The notes below the pieces were generated by a model. It had not been told where the DNA came from. It saw nothing but the letters and a program-made list of their open reading frames with translations, and ran no database searches. Positions 9,437 to 17,959 of a stretch of DNA of 29,746 bases are shown piece by piece. Numbering within the stretch: position 1 is the stretch's first letter; each line of letters opens with the position of its first letter. Made by a program: the position numbers and the translations under genes. Location of the stretch: assembly GCA_900128585.1 (NCBI GenBank), contig LT642233.1:1-29746 (forward strand), given 5' to 3'. The DNA is from Stramenopiles sp. TOSAG23-3. Lineage: Eukaryota > Sar.

Positions 9437-11299
9437 TTACTTTTTATTCCAAATGCCAGCTTCGTCAATCGCGCTTCTTAATGCGAAGTTAGGTATCAAG
9501 TGCTTCGAAGGTAATTTTGCCCCTGTCAATGGGCTCGTATCGTGGTCTGCAAGCCATTTTTGAATAGCTTCTTTTTCGTAAGTGTGGCCATCCATGCATG
9601 TAACCGGATCATTCATTATATCTTGGGTAATTGGACAAATAAAAGCCTGCAACTCCTTTGAGATTTTAGGAGATAAGGGTTTCTTCTTTTCTACGTTTTG
9701 GACCGGGGAATCGTCTTCTCCCCTACGCTCACAAACTTCATAAAAGGCCTTGAATCTACTTTCTAAATCGTCTGCAACTTCATCGCTTTGCAACGCGTCA
9801 CGAAAGTTTTCGCTCAGTTTATTTCGCTCCGTCACAACGCCTCGCATTTTATTTGCGGTCGCGGTCGCGGCTTCTTTTTCTGAGCAATCCAAATCTGTCT
9901 GCTCCTCCTGCGCAGCTAGCGAGGTCTCTTGGTGACTCGCGTCCGCTTCGGCGTCTGACTTTTCCTCCATTGGCGCTTCGGTTATGGGGATATACTCCTG
10001 TCCACCTACCACAACAACTATGTCCTCTTCGCTATCTCTCCTGCCTGCTTGCTCTGCTGCACTTTTGCTATTTTCCTCATCGTATTTCTCTTGGAGCTTG
10101 CGGGCCAATTCCTCGTCTGTACCACTCCAATTGCCCTCGTCGCATTTTTCTTCATAAGATTCCGTAGCTGGGGCACCGGCTTCATGCTCCTCCTCTCTAT
10201 CGTCCTCGCCTTGACTGTAGTATCCAACTGCGTCTTCCCCTATCCACCGCAACAGGAATTTTCCAACAACACGGGTCGCTGCACAATCTATTGCATTTGC
10301 ACGATCAGAATTTTTTCGCTTTGCATCGGCCCCATTTTCGAGCAGCAATCTGCACACACCTAAATGCCCGTTGTTCGCCGCCACCATCAGTGCTGTCGTG
10401 CCACGATTATTCGCTGACTCCACGCATATTGCCCTTTGCAAAAGTGATCTGCATACAGTCACATAGCCCCTTTTTGCAGCAAAAGACAAAGCGTTTGCCC
10501 CGTTTGAATTCTGAAGAGAAACGTCTGCATGCTGATCATCGAGAAAAAACTTTACACACTCTTGGTTGGCACTGTCAATAGCTGCCATCAGCGCAGTTAT
10601 ACCAGTAGAACTTTGAGAGTTCACGTTTGCCCCGTGCATTGTCAGCAGACGGCAAGTTTCTGTTTTTCCCTCTGCGGCAGCAATAATAAGAGCTGATCTG
10701 CCGTACTGATCCTCTTTACCGATTTCCGCATCTCCTTGCTCAATCAGCAGCTCGCACACGCGCGTGTGCCCCCCCCGTGCTGCTGCCATCAACGGGGTCA
10801 TCCCACTGTGCGTCCGCGCGTCGACGCACGCCTGAGCGTTCAACAACAAACGGCAAAGGTCTATTCGACCTATGCTTGAGGCAAGATAAAGCACTGTTCT
10901 CCCCGACCCTTCCCTAATTTCTGTGTTTGCGCCTTTTCCTAACAGATTCATAGTGATATCGGAGTGTCCTGCTAATATAGACACCATCAAAGCATTCTTA
11001 TGTTTGTCGTTTTGAATATCAATGCTGCATTCAGCTTCCAAAAGCATGGTGCATATGTGGTTGTGCCCCTGGTGGGCAGCCTGCATTAACGCTGTCGTTC
11101 CGCGCTCGCTTGTCAGATTCACAGGTACTGCGTAATCAAGCAGTACTTGTAAAATATGTTCATTGCCACTTTTTGCAGCTATCAGCAAGGCGTCTCGTTG
11201 CTCAGCCAATGACGGTGTTCCATGTTCCAATATTTTTTCAACAGCTTCGTGGTCACCCGCCTTCGACAAATGCGACAAACGTGGATCAATCGTGCACAT
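9437..11299 (-). CDS. Ankyrin-repeat U-box E3 ubiquitin ligase
   Basis: From the first ATG of the open frame (11299) the product is 620 residues. About nine ankyrin repeats fill residues 20-330 (TALMQAAHQGH, TPLMAAARGGH, SALIIAAAEGK, TALMVAANNGH and so on). A strongly acidic, Glu/Asp-rich linker (about 350-520) follows, and a C-terminal U-box (about 545-615) reads FICPITQDIMNDPVTCMDGHTYEKEAI, given here in parts: FICPITQDIM, DPVTCMDGHTY, WLADHDTSPLTG. The U-box is a RING-like fold without zinc that recruits an E2, and the ankyrin array presumably selects the substrate. This order is common in plants, algae and stramenopiles. The ORF extends upstream to a TTG, but no earlier ATG exists before a stop. 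The gene is convergent with the HECT ligase, with 174 bases between the stops. Confidence 0.93.
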   Translation of the reverse strand: MCTIDPRLSHLSKAGDHEAVEKILEHGTPSLAEQRDALLIAAKSGNEHILQVLLDYAVPVNLTSERGTTALMQAAHQGHNHICTMLLEAECSIDIQNDKHKNALMVSILAGHSDITMNLLGKGANTEIREGSGRTVLYLASSIGRIDLCRLLLNAQACVDARTHSGMTPLMAAARGGHTRVCELLIEQGDAEIGKEDQYGRSALIIAAAEGKTETCRLLTMHGANVNSQSSTGITALMAAIDSANQECVKFFLDDQHADVSLQNSNGANALSFAAKRGYVTVCRSLLQRAICVESANNRGTTALMVAANNGHLGVCRLLLENGADAKRKNSDRANAIDCAATRVVGKFLLRWIGEDAVGYYSQGEDDREEEHEAGAPATESYEEKCDEGNWSGTDEELARKLQEKYDEENSKSAAEQAGRRDSEEDIVVVVGGQEYIPITEAPMEEKSDAEADASHQETSLAAQEEQTDLDCSEKEAATATANKMRGVVTERNKLSENFRDALQSDEVADDLESRFKAFYEVCERRGEDDSPVQNVEKKKPLSPKISKELQAFICPITQDIMNDPVTCMDGHTYEKEAIQKWLADHDTSPLTGAKLPSKHLIPNFALRSAIDEAGIWNKK

Positions 11300-11971
11300 C
11301 TTCTTACGGAATACCGGCGACAACGCAACGGACTGCAAATTCCAAACTACAGATAAAAATGTCTTAGCACAACAATTGGGGTTTCAATCTTGTAAGGAAG
11401 AAGAGAAAATACAGCTAAAAAAATCCTACTTAAAATTCTCTTCTTCTTGTCGCAACAAACTAAAATCGACATTATTATTTTCGCTCAATATCTCATCATA
11501 TTTATTTTATTTATTATTTTCATTCAACAATAATAAAATAATAAAAAAATATTAATAATAAAAATTCCTCCCTTCCTCCCCCTCTGTTCCTGTTGTTCAT
11601 TTGTTCATTTTTTATTTTTTTTGATTATTATTAATTATTTTAGTTTAATAATGACCTTGTGTTGGTGGTGGGAGTAAGAAAACAAAAAAGACTTCTTTTC
11701 TCATCATTTTCCGCCTCATTTCAATGATGTGACAATATTAAAAGTCATGACTCAAATTGACCAAATAATTCTTCTTTGCTTTCTTTGTAACGTCTTCTTT
11801 TTTGTTGTGTGGAACCTCCAAATATACGAGACTATATATATTGCCTGTAAAATAGTTAGTAATAATCTGTACTTAATAAATTATTTAGTATATGGTAGTT
11901 TCACGTCGAGCATTTAAAAATGAAAAAAGAACTTCGTGTTATTTATTAGACGACGAAGTTTTTAAATTAGA
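11300..11971. other. AT-rich intergenic region, no gene seen
   Basis: This stretch lies upstream of the ankyrin-U-box gene and downstream of the ELWxxDGT gene (both minus strand). It is rich in A/T runs and ATT/AAT repeats (for example 11500-11560 and 11605-11650). Short frames here are fragments without recognisable content. Confidence 0.6.
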
Positions 11972-13414
11972 CTACATATCCTCCACTAAATTTTTGTCTG
12001 GGTTTTCCGCAAATTGTTCCCCAGTTGCAAGTTTGTTAAGCCAGACTGTGGCAAAATTCTCTGGGTACGATGATTTACCAAAGTATTTTGTAATCGGTTG
12101 ACCTCTGTACTTTGCTGTTACTCCTCCTAACACTGCGTCAACGATTTCGAAACTAAACTCGTCGGTGTCTGGCACGGATCTAATCGCTACGTCCGGGGTT
12201 AGCATAATCCCGGACATCGCTTCGTAAGGTTCTAATTTTTTCTGTACTTCGAACAATGTGATGACACCGTCTTGTTCCGTTCCTGTTTCCGACCCAAAGT
12301 AAAAAACATCATCGAAAAGAGTCAGCATAAATACGCCGCCGCCCAGCGGAGCTGTTCCGATTTGTGTCACTTGTTCCACAACAAAGTCAGAGCAATCTCT
12401 CGACACCAATTTTTGCTTCTCAATGAAACTATAAGGCACACATTTCCAAACACGCCACAATTCTCTTCCATTTATCCCATCGCCTGCAGAGAAGTAAAGT
12501 TTATCCCAATACCATGTGAAGCCTGATGGCATGCTGCTACCGGGCCCAATGCTTATATCTTGGGTTAACTTTGTGATGTTTCCACCTACCTGCGTTATTC
12601 CCGCCTCTAAATCTTCGTCTAGCCCGTTCGTTTCCCAAAGCTCAATTCCATAATCAGTTATATTTATCCTTTTTTCTAGCGAGTCAAGATTTTGGTGGTT
12701 ACTAATGTTAACGGGAAAACCTTGCTCGTTTAAATAGGTTATGACAGTTTTTGTATTGTTCGCCGCAAAATACATCTTGTACTCAACCCTGGGGTCTGAG
12801 GTAGTACCATCACCAGCCTTCACAAGTACCCCAAAATCGTGCGGATCCGACCCTAATTCCCCAGGGAAAATGTCTGTCTTCATCTCAGTGACTCTTGTGG
12901 TGACGTTGCCGGAGGTATACGTATAGTGATGCCACAGCTCGCGGCCATGGGTGCAGTCGTCCGCGCTGAAATACATCCGCCCATTGAAAAAAGTAAAGTC
13001 ACGAGGATTTGAACTTCCCGAGCCCGGGCAAATGTCTATTACCATCTTTGTGCCACTGGGGGTGCCATCGGTACTCCAAAGCTCTACGCCTAGGTCGGTC
13101 TCTGCAGTAAAATACAACGTAGTGTTACACTCAAAAAAGTATGAGGGTGTGCTGCTCTTAGTCCCATTATAAATGTCCTTCAACAGCCAAGTTCCTGAAG
13201 AGGTGCCGTCTGATCGCCACATCTCGATTCCGAACCTAGGAGTGTCCGCTTGAAAGTAAAATATTCCATTAACTCCAAGCGACCTTTGGGGAACATGTTC
13301 CAGCAAGTACCCATCCACTTTGCAAAACACTGTACAAACAAAAACTGCAACTACCCAAACGCATATTCTCAAGTCTGTGTGTGAGGACGACATTCTTTCT
13401 TCGAACAAAAACAT
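11972..13414 (-). CDS. Secreted ELWxxDGT-repeat protein
   Basis: The open frame begins at a TTG at 13483. The usable ATGs are 13414 and 13393; the second gives a typical signal peptide (a polar start, then ICVWVVAVFVCTVFC), so 13393 may be the real start. The mature region (about 450 residues) carries repeats of the ELWxxDGT type: GIEMWRSDGT..GT, GVELWSTDGT..GT, GRELWHHY, GIELWETNG, GRELWRVW. These alternate with YFSADD-, YFTAE- and DIxPGxxSSxP-like segments. Such repeats are thought to form beta-propeller-like blades in extracellular proteins of bacteria and some algae, but their biochemical role is unclear. Several NxT/NxS sites (NGT, NTT, NVT, NIT) suggest N-glycosylation. No membrane anchor is visible. 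The later repeats have lost the DGT part. Family call is good; function is unknown. Confidence 0.82.
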   Translation of the reverse strand: MFLFEERMSSSHTDLRICVWVVAVFVCTVFCKVDGYLLEHVPQRSLGVNGIFYFQADTPRFGIEMWRSDGTSSGTWLLKDIYNGTKSSTPSYFFECNTTLYFTAETDLGVELWSTDGTPSGTKMVIDICPGSGSSNPRDFTFFNGRMYFSADDCTHGRELWHHYTYTSGNVTTRVTEMKTDIFPGELGSDPHDFGVLVKAGDGTTSDPRVEYKMYFAANNTKTVITYLNEQGFPVNISNHQNLDSLEKRINITDYGIELWETNGLDEDLEAGITQVGGNITKLTQDISIGPGSSMPSGFTWYWDKLYFSAGDGINGRELWRVWKCVPYSFIEKQKLVSRDCSDFVVEQVTQIGTAPLGGGVFMLTLFDDVFYFGSETGTEQDGVITLFEVQKKLEPYEAMSGIMLTPDVAIRSVPDTDEFSFEIVDAVLGGVTAKYRGQPITKYFGKSSYPENFATVWLNKLATGEQFAENPDKNLVEDM

Positions 13415-13631
13415 GTGCCCTTTCAAACATTCAAAAGCCTGGCAAAGAAATAAACAAAAAATTAAATGAGGGTTTCGTTTCAAACATTGTTCAAAACTTT
13501 TATCAGTCCATGTAAAACAATGTGCGTGTCAATAATTGCAAGTAAGTTGGAAATTCAGATTTAGTCTCATCATCATTATTATTATTAGACGACTTTTTTT
13601 CTTCTTTCTTCTTCTTTGGGGCACTTGGTAC

Positions 13632-13656
13632 CGGTATTAATAGTCTATTAATACCG
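13632..13656. repeat. Perfect inverted repeat, 12-base arms with one-base spacer
   Basis: The arm CGGTATTAATAG at 13632-13643 is followed by T and then by its exact reverse complement at 13645-13656. It could form a cruciform or bind a dimeric protein. Related GGTA/TACC palindromes occur at 2068, 21546 and 29429. Confidence 0.85.
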
Positions 13657-13910
13657 TATCTCCTCCTCCAGCAGTTGTTTTGCTGTTAATAGAACCACTA
13701 TTGATAGTATACTACACAGCATGGGGGGAGGATTTAATGTTCTCTTTGTGCAGGTGGTTAATTATTTCCTGTACTATTACAATGTTATAATAATTTTTAT
13801 TGCTTGTCGTCGATACATAGCTCTACAGAGTCTTCTAAAAAAAAGGAAATACAGAAAGATGAAACTCCCTCTTTTACGAGGAGGACTGTGGTGTGGTGGT
13901 GTGGTGCTTT

Positions 13911-14017
13911 GAAGAAGAAGAAGGAAGAAGAAGAGACAAAAAGAAGAAAGAAGAAGAAGAAGAACAACAACAACAACAACGAAGAAAGAAGAAGAAAGAA
14001 GAAGAAGAAAGAAGAAC
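13911..14017. repeat. GAA/AAC microsatellite
   Basis: Over 100 bases are almost pure purine on the plus strand, made of GAA/AAG units, with an embedded AAC run at about 13962-13980. Such tracts can form triplex DNA. Confidence 0.9.
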
Positions 14018-14293
14018 GGAAAAAAATAATAGAGAATAATATACAGCTGTAATAATAAAATAATAATAAAATAATTTAACAAAAAAGATACGCACATCCA
14101 TTTCCAATAATAATATACTAAAAAAAATGAGATTAATTGTGGGAAGTATAATATTTACAATTATATAGATAAACTATAACGTGACAGAAGTAATTTTTAG
14201 AGAAGTTAAAAATAATATGGAAAATAAAGATTCGTTTAATTTGAAGTAATTTGTTGAAGGAAGAAAAAAAGTGTATAAATAATAGGGAGGTAT

Positions 14294-15220
14294 ATGATGG
14301 TAGAACTGTCTCCAAAAGTAATTGCTTTCATCTTGGGTTGTGTCTTGGTAGTCACAACTACCCAGTACTTCTTTGATACGTCGTGGTCCTCGTCGAAGGG
14401 GAATAGTCCTACGAATGCGTCAAATTATTACGGGGAACCAAATGCTGAGTTCGATTGGTGCGAAGAAAATTACGAAATTTCGGAGTACGTTGCAGAGTTT
14501 GTAAACACAGTTACCGGTTTCCTCTATTTCTTGCCGACCATTTTCGGATTTATGTTTCACAAGAAACTTTCGCTGAGTTCAAAACTGTTGCTTTTTTTTG
14601 TTTCTTGTATTGGATTTGGAACAGTGCTTTTCCATGGCTCGTTGCAGTATAAGGCTCAGCTAATTGATGAGTTGCCGATTTACTACGTGATTCTTGCAGG
14701 GAATTTTATGCTGTGGTACCGTGGGCGAAAGGGGGATAGGACCTCCGCATATTGCTTATGCTTGTGGGCGGGAGGCTTGTCTGCCATTCTCCTGTTTACT
14801 AACCGTACAAATTACTTGCACACGGTAGGTCGGGGTATTATGTCGTGCTCGTTTAGTTTAATGTTCGGCTATATTTTCTCGGCCGCTGCTGCTGCACTGA
14901 ACGAAATTGCTTCTGTCAAAAACCAAGGCTGCGCTCAAAGTGGGAAAGACTTGTTTCACCTTGCCTTTTTTGAATTTGTTGCCGCAATATTCTGCTGGAT
15001 CTTCGACAACTCCGCATGTGCAATCGTCCAACGCAACCCATTTTATCCAATAACAGCACATGCACTGTGGCATCTGCTTACCTCTATTGGGCTCTACAAG
15101 ATGTTTCTAGTTTTGGAGTTTATACATATTAACAGCCAAGAAGAAGCTGCGAATCCATCCGAAATAAAATGGATATGTGGAAATTTCTTGCCCATCTTGA
15201 AAAGCGAGAAGCAAGACTGA
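14294..15220 (+). CDS. Alkaline ceramidase (ACER / phytoceramidase family)
   Basis: This 308-residue integral membrane hydrolase is predicted to cleave ceramide to sphingosine and a fatty acid in ER or Golgi membranes. It has about seven hydrophobic segments. The metal sites match those I recall for human ACER3. The calcium loop is DWCEENY with Asp54, Glu57 and Asn59, plus Glu68 in VAEFVNTV. Zinc ligands are His114 (TVLFHGSL) and His256/His260 (HALWH), with Asp125 in LIDELP. The Ser of the ACER3 GSxxFH motif is Thr110 here. The N-terminus is longer than in human ACER3 by about 33 residues and includes an extra hydrophobic segment (residues 8-26) and a Ser/Asn-rich stretch. Two consecutive ATGs (14294, 14297) give the start. 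No intron is seen. Confidence 0.92.
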   Translation: MMVELSPKVIAFILGCVLVVTTTQYFFDTSWSSSKGNSPTNASNYYGEPNAEFDWCEENYEISEYVAEFVNTVTGFLYFLPTIFGFMFHKKLSLSSKLLLFFVSCIGFGTVLFHGSLQYKAQLIDELPIYYVILAGNFMLWYRGRKGDRTSAYCLCLWAGGLSAILLFTNRTNYLHTVGRGIMSCSFSLMFGYIFSAAAAALNEIASVKNQGCAQSGKDLFHLAFFEFVAAIFCWIFDNSACAIVQRNPFYPITAHALWHLLTSIGLYKMFLVLEFIHINSQEEAANPSEIKWICGNFLPILKSEKQD

Positions 15221-15552
15221 AATATGTGTCGGTACACATTATTCCAATAATCTTTTGCAGGGAAATGAATTAGAAGCAGCTGAAGGGGAAAAGGCGGGCG
15301 CGCAATTTGAAATTAATTACTATAAAAATCAAAATATTTGAAAATTACCTCTCTTATGAGTATGATTCAGAGTGTCTTTTTTACTTTTTTGAAAGATTGA
15401 AAAATTCAAAAATTGTTTTCACCTCTCTCTTTTTTTTTAAATAATATTATCCTTGAGAAGTGGTTTAACATCAAATTGATGAATACCAGAAGTCTTATTC
15501 TGGAACAAGGAGGAGTTTGGGTTCTTGAACGGTTTTACCTTCTTTTTTCTTT

Positions 15553-15572
15553 NNNNNNNNNNNNNNNNNNNN
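15553..15572. other. Assembly gap (20 N)
   Basis: Exactly 20 N bases lie in a low-complexity AT/T-rich spacer, probably a fixed-size placeholder, so the true distance between flanks is unknown. Confidence 0.98.
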
Positions 15573-15608
15573 TAAACAAATTATAAAAAAAACAAATTAT
15601 CATACTCT

Positions 15609-15674
15609 AACAAATTATATAATGTATGCTTATATTCAAAATGTATATATCTCTATTAGAGTCTTAAAGCATAC
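15609..15674. repeat. Dispersed AT-rich repeat, copy 1 (contains inverted repeat)
   Basis: AACAAATTATATAA followed by TGTATGCTT (15609-15631) is nearly the same as the sequence at 26161-26184. GTCTTAAAGCATAC at 15661-15674 is the reverse complement of 26177-26190. GTATGCTT (15624-15631) and AAGCATAC (15667-15674) form an 8-base inverted repeat inside this copy. AACAAATTAT also occurs just upstream at about 15591. It may be the remnant of a small mobile element. Confidence 0.6.
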
Positions 15675-15697
15675 TTTAATATAAATAATAGCTTTTT

Positions 15698-17395
15698 TTA
15701 ATATATCTCTGTCCGTTTCGATTTGGGCTTCTTTTTTTCTGCGGCGGTGGTATCCTTCCACAACCTCGTTGCTGCAGTGGATCGCATGTAACTTGGAACC
15801 GGCTTGTCATTTCGAGGCTCAGGTTTTCGTTGTACTAGTTTTGATTTGAATGGGTTGGGTTTTTCGTTTCGCTTATTTACGGTTCGCCTCTTTCGGGGAT
15901 TTCTTTTTTTTGGTTGGCTGACTTCGGATTTCCTTGGTTTTGTTTCGGCTGAGTCCCTATTTGCAGCAGCATATGACTGGCGAGGTGAACGGTTCTCAGA
16001 TTGTTCGGTCCGTTTCGCATTGGAGTAGTGGCTGAGGACGTCTTCTTGCGGGTCAACCTTCTGTCCCGCAAACATGTTGTTTGCATTGATATTTATATCA
16101 ATGTTGAACGCATCATTGTCATCTGGCAAAGCGCTCCTGTACGGTGCTATTACACCGTGGTGAGGAGACAATGCATTCGAGTAAGAAGGCGGCTGGGGAT
16201 TCTGTTGGTAGTTCTGCTCGTAGCCATGCAACATTGGCTGTTGATGATGTTGTTGATTTTGCATCACATAGTCCTGAGAATTTTCCTGGCTCGAGTAGTC
16301 TCCATAATTGTACTGAACGTGCGGAACACCATTAAAGTCTACATTTACCGATGCAGTTACTTGTTGGTTATTAGGGTAGAACTGCTGCTGTGGCATGCCC
16401 TGCATGTTTGGTCCAGACCCGTACATGCCCCTATGCATGTCTAGAGCCGGCTGGCTTTGCTGCCCTTGCTGAACCTCCAACCACGGTTGCAAAAAGTTCT
16501 GTGGCACAAACTTGTTGTTGCCATTGTCGTGAAAGTTTTGCTGCTGGTGGTGTGCGTCTACCTTGCGGTGCAGAGACGGCGCAAACCTAGCGTTTTTTTC
16601 TGCCGACTTGATCAAATCTGCTTTTCTTTGTTCCCATGATTGCACGTGTTTCGAAAGTGGCGAGTTTGGGGAGGAAAATTTGAACGCCAGCTCCTCCTCA
16701 TGCTCCGCCCATATGTACGATTTCTCGTCTTGAGACTTTTTAGGCTCGTTTCTTGGAGTTGAAATAGGGCTTGGTGGCCTAAAGCGCGGGCTTTCTAAGG
16801 CATGCACCGGTCGGGGCGATCGTGGGGATGATTCTAAATTTTCAATCTTCCCAGGGCGTTTTCTTCGCTCCCTGGACTGCTGCAAAAAATTGTTTGCGGA
16901 CGGCTTTCCAGCCTTCGCCCTTGCAAAAGCACTCCCGTTTTTGCATTTCAACCGCGCCACGTCGGTATCATAGCCTTCGTCCACCTGCCGCTGATTCATT
17001 TGCCAGTAGCCCATCATCCATTGCCAAAACTTCAAATTTTCGACCTTTTTGCCTTTTGCCAATGCTTCAACCGGGACGTTTTGCTTGATGTTTGCTTTGT
17101 TAAACGCCCTGTTCAATATTGAATAGTTATTCATCAGTTCATAATCATTTTTGGCAGTCCAATTAACTTTCTTCCAGTCGGCTCCAAAAGCCGACGGGTG
17201 AAGCATGTGACAAAGCTGGCAGTGTGCCGCACCATTGCAAGCATCGGTCAGTGAAGAGAAGGAGGTGTTCAGCGTTCGGTTTATCCACAGAAGAATGACT
17301 TTATTGGTAGCCCGAAAGGCGGGATCCGAGCCGCCTATGGTACCATTTCTCGAAGAACGGATTCTCCCTTGTTTCCTATTCGAAAATGCGCTCAT
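15698..17395 (-). CDS. EB1-type calponin-homology protein with Gln/Asn-rich and basic tail
   Basis: The ORF reaches a TTG at 17419; the first ATG (17395) gives 565 residues. Residues about 31-133 match the calponin-homology domain of EB1/MAPRE plus-end-tracking proteins: ILLWINRTLN, GAAHCQLCHML, WTAKNDYELMNNYSIL, VPVEALAKGK, NLKFWQWM, then GYDTDVAR after it. EB CH domains bind growing microtubule ends. After the CH domain come Ser/Pro/Arg-rich segments (150-230) and a patch with KSAEKNARFAP (about 262). A Gln/Asn/His-rich region (about 290-420) and a highly basic Lys/Arg tail (about 455-565) containing PSYMRSTAATRLW complete it. I do not see the EB-homology coiled-coil domain or the acidic EEY/F end of canonical EB1, and the length is about twice that of EB1. 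A microtubule role is inferred from the CH domain. Confidence 0.78.
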   Translation of the reverse strand: MSAFSNRKQGRIRSSRNGTIGGSDPAFRATNKVILLWINRTLNTSFSSLTDACNGAAHCQLCHMLHPSAFGADWKKVNWTAKNDYELMNNYSILNRAFNKANIKQNVPVEALAKGKKVENLKFWQWMMGYWQMNQRQVDEGYDTDVARLKCKNGSAFARAKAGKPSANNFLQQSRERRKRPGKIENLESSPRSPRPVHALESPRFRPPSPISTPRNEPKKSQDEKSYIWAEHEEELAFKFSSPNSPLSKHVQSWEQRKADLIKSAEKNARFAPSLHRKVDAHHQQQNFHDNGNNKFVPQNFLQPWLEVQQGQQSQPALDMHRGMYGSGPNMQGMPQQQFYPNNQQVTASVNVDFNGVPHVQYNYGDYSSQENSQDYVMQNQQHHQQPMLHGYEQNYQQNPQPPSYSNALSPHHGVIAPYRSALPDDNDAFNIDININANNMFAGQKVDPQEDVLSHYSNAKRTEQSENRSPRQSYAAANRDSAETKPRKSEVSQPKKRNPRKRRTVNKRNEKPNPFKSKLVQRKPEPRNDKPVPSYMRSTAATRLWKDTTAAEKKKPKSKRTEIY

Positions 17396-17959
17396 AACTA
17401 ATGTAACCAATGCCCGCAATCAGAACGATTTCAATCGTAATGCAACCGAGAAAGTGAGAAATAATTTTCTTGCGCTTGATCTAGTCAAACCAGATATATT
17501 CGAACCTTCCGATACAATGCTGTTCTGGAATTAAAACTATGAAACGAATTCAATCCTTATACAGGACACGATCAGGTATGGTAACGCTAAATAAACTGAA
17601 TGGAATGAGCGTACGTACGTTACGGTACACAGTGTTGAGATGTATATTATAAATATAAAATATGCAATATGAAGTATTCACAATGGCGTTTCATCATCAT
17701 CATCAGAGTGGGGATAATAGGCTCCTTGCCTCCTTGTTGTTGTATTTCACTTTATTTGTGAGGTAATTGTGCCATAAATGATTTTATTCTTTCTTACTTT
17801 TCTTTCCCGTCAAAATTAATGAACAGAGAAAGCGAATGTATACGATTCGGATTGGGAATACACAATATCGAACGAAATTTTAGTAGTACTTCTTTTCAAA
17901 CGCATTTGATGACACACAATTGAGGTCAGAAAAATACACAGTTCTGAGCACGACCCGAG
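17396..17959. other. Divergent promoter region between EB1-like and CNB genes
   Basis: About 560 bases lie between the two start codons. It contains CGTACGTACGTTACGGTAC-like sequence near 17611 and an ATC/CAT run near 17692-17705. No gene or known motif is recognised. Confidence 0.6.

Larger units (their letters stand above)
13415..14293. other. Divergent intergenic region rich in simple repeats
   Basis: About 880 bases separate the ELWxxDGT gene (minus) and the ceramidase gene (plus). The region holds a 25-base palindrome (13632-13656), a long GAA/AAC microsatellite (13911-14017) and AT-rich flanks. Open frames here are translations of the microsatellite and are not credible genes. Confidence 0.7.
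15221..15697. other. AT-rich spacer between convergent genes, with gap
   Basis: This is the 3' flank of the ceramidase gene and of the minus-strand EB1-like gene. It holds the run of N and a small dispersed repeat. There is no coding signal. Confidence 0.7.

Noticed and set aside
13000-13025. tRNA T-arm-like sequence (GTTCAAATCC on the minus strand)
   Set aside because: It lies inside the ELWxxDGT coding region and no acceptor, D or anticodon stems can be formed around it.
13797-14107. Several open frames of poly-Leu/Phe/Ser or poly-Lys/Glu
   Set aside because: They are translations of the GAA/AAC microsatellite and would be open in many frames by composition alone.
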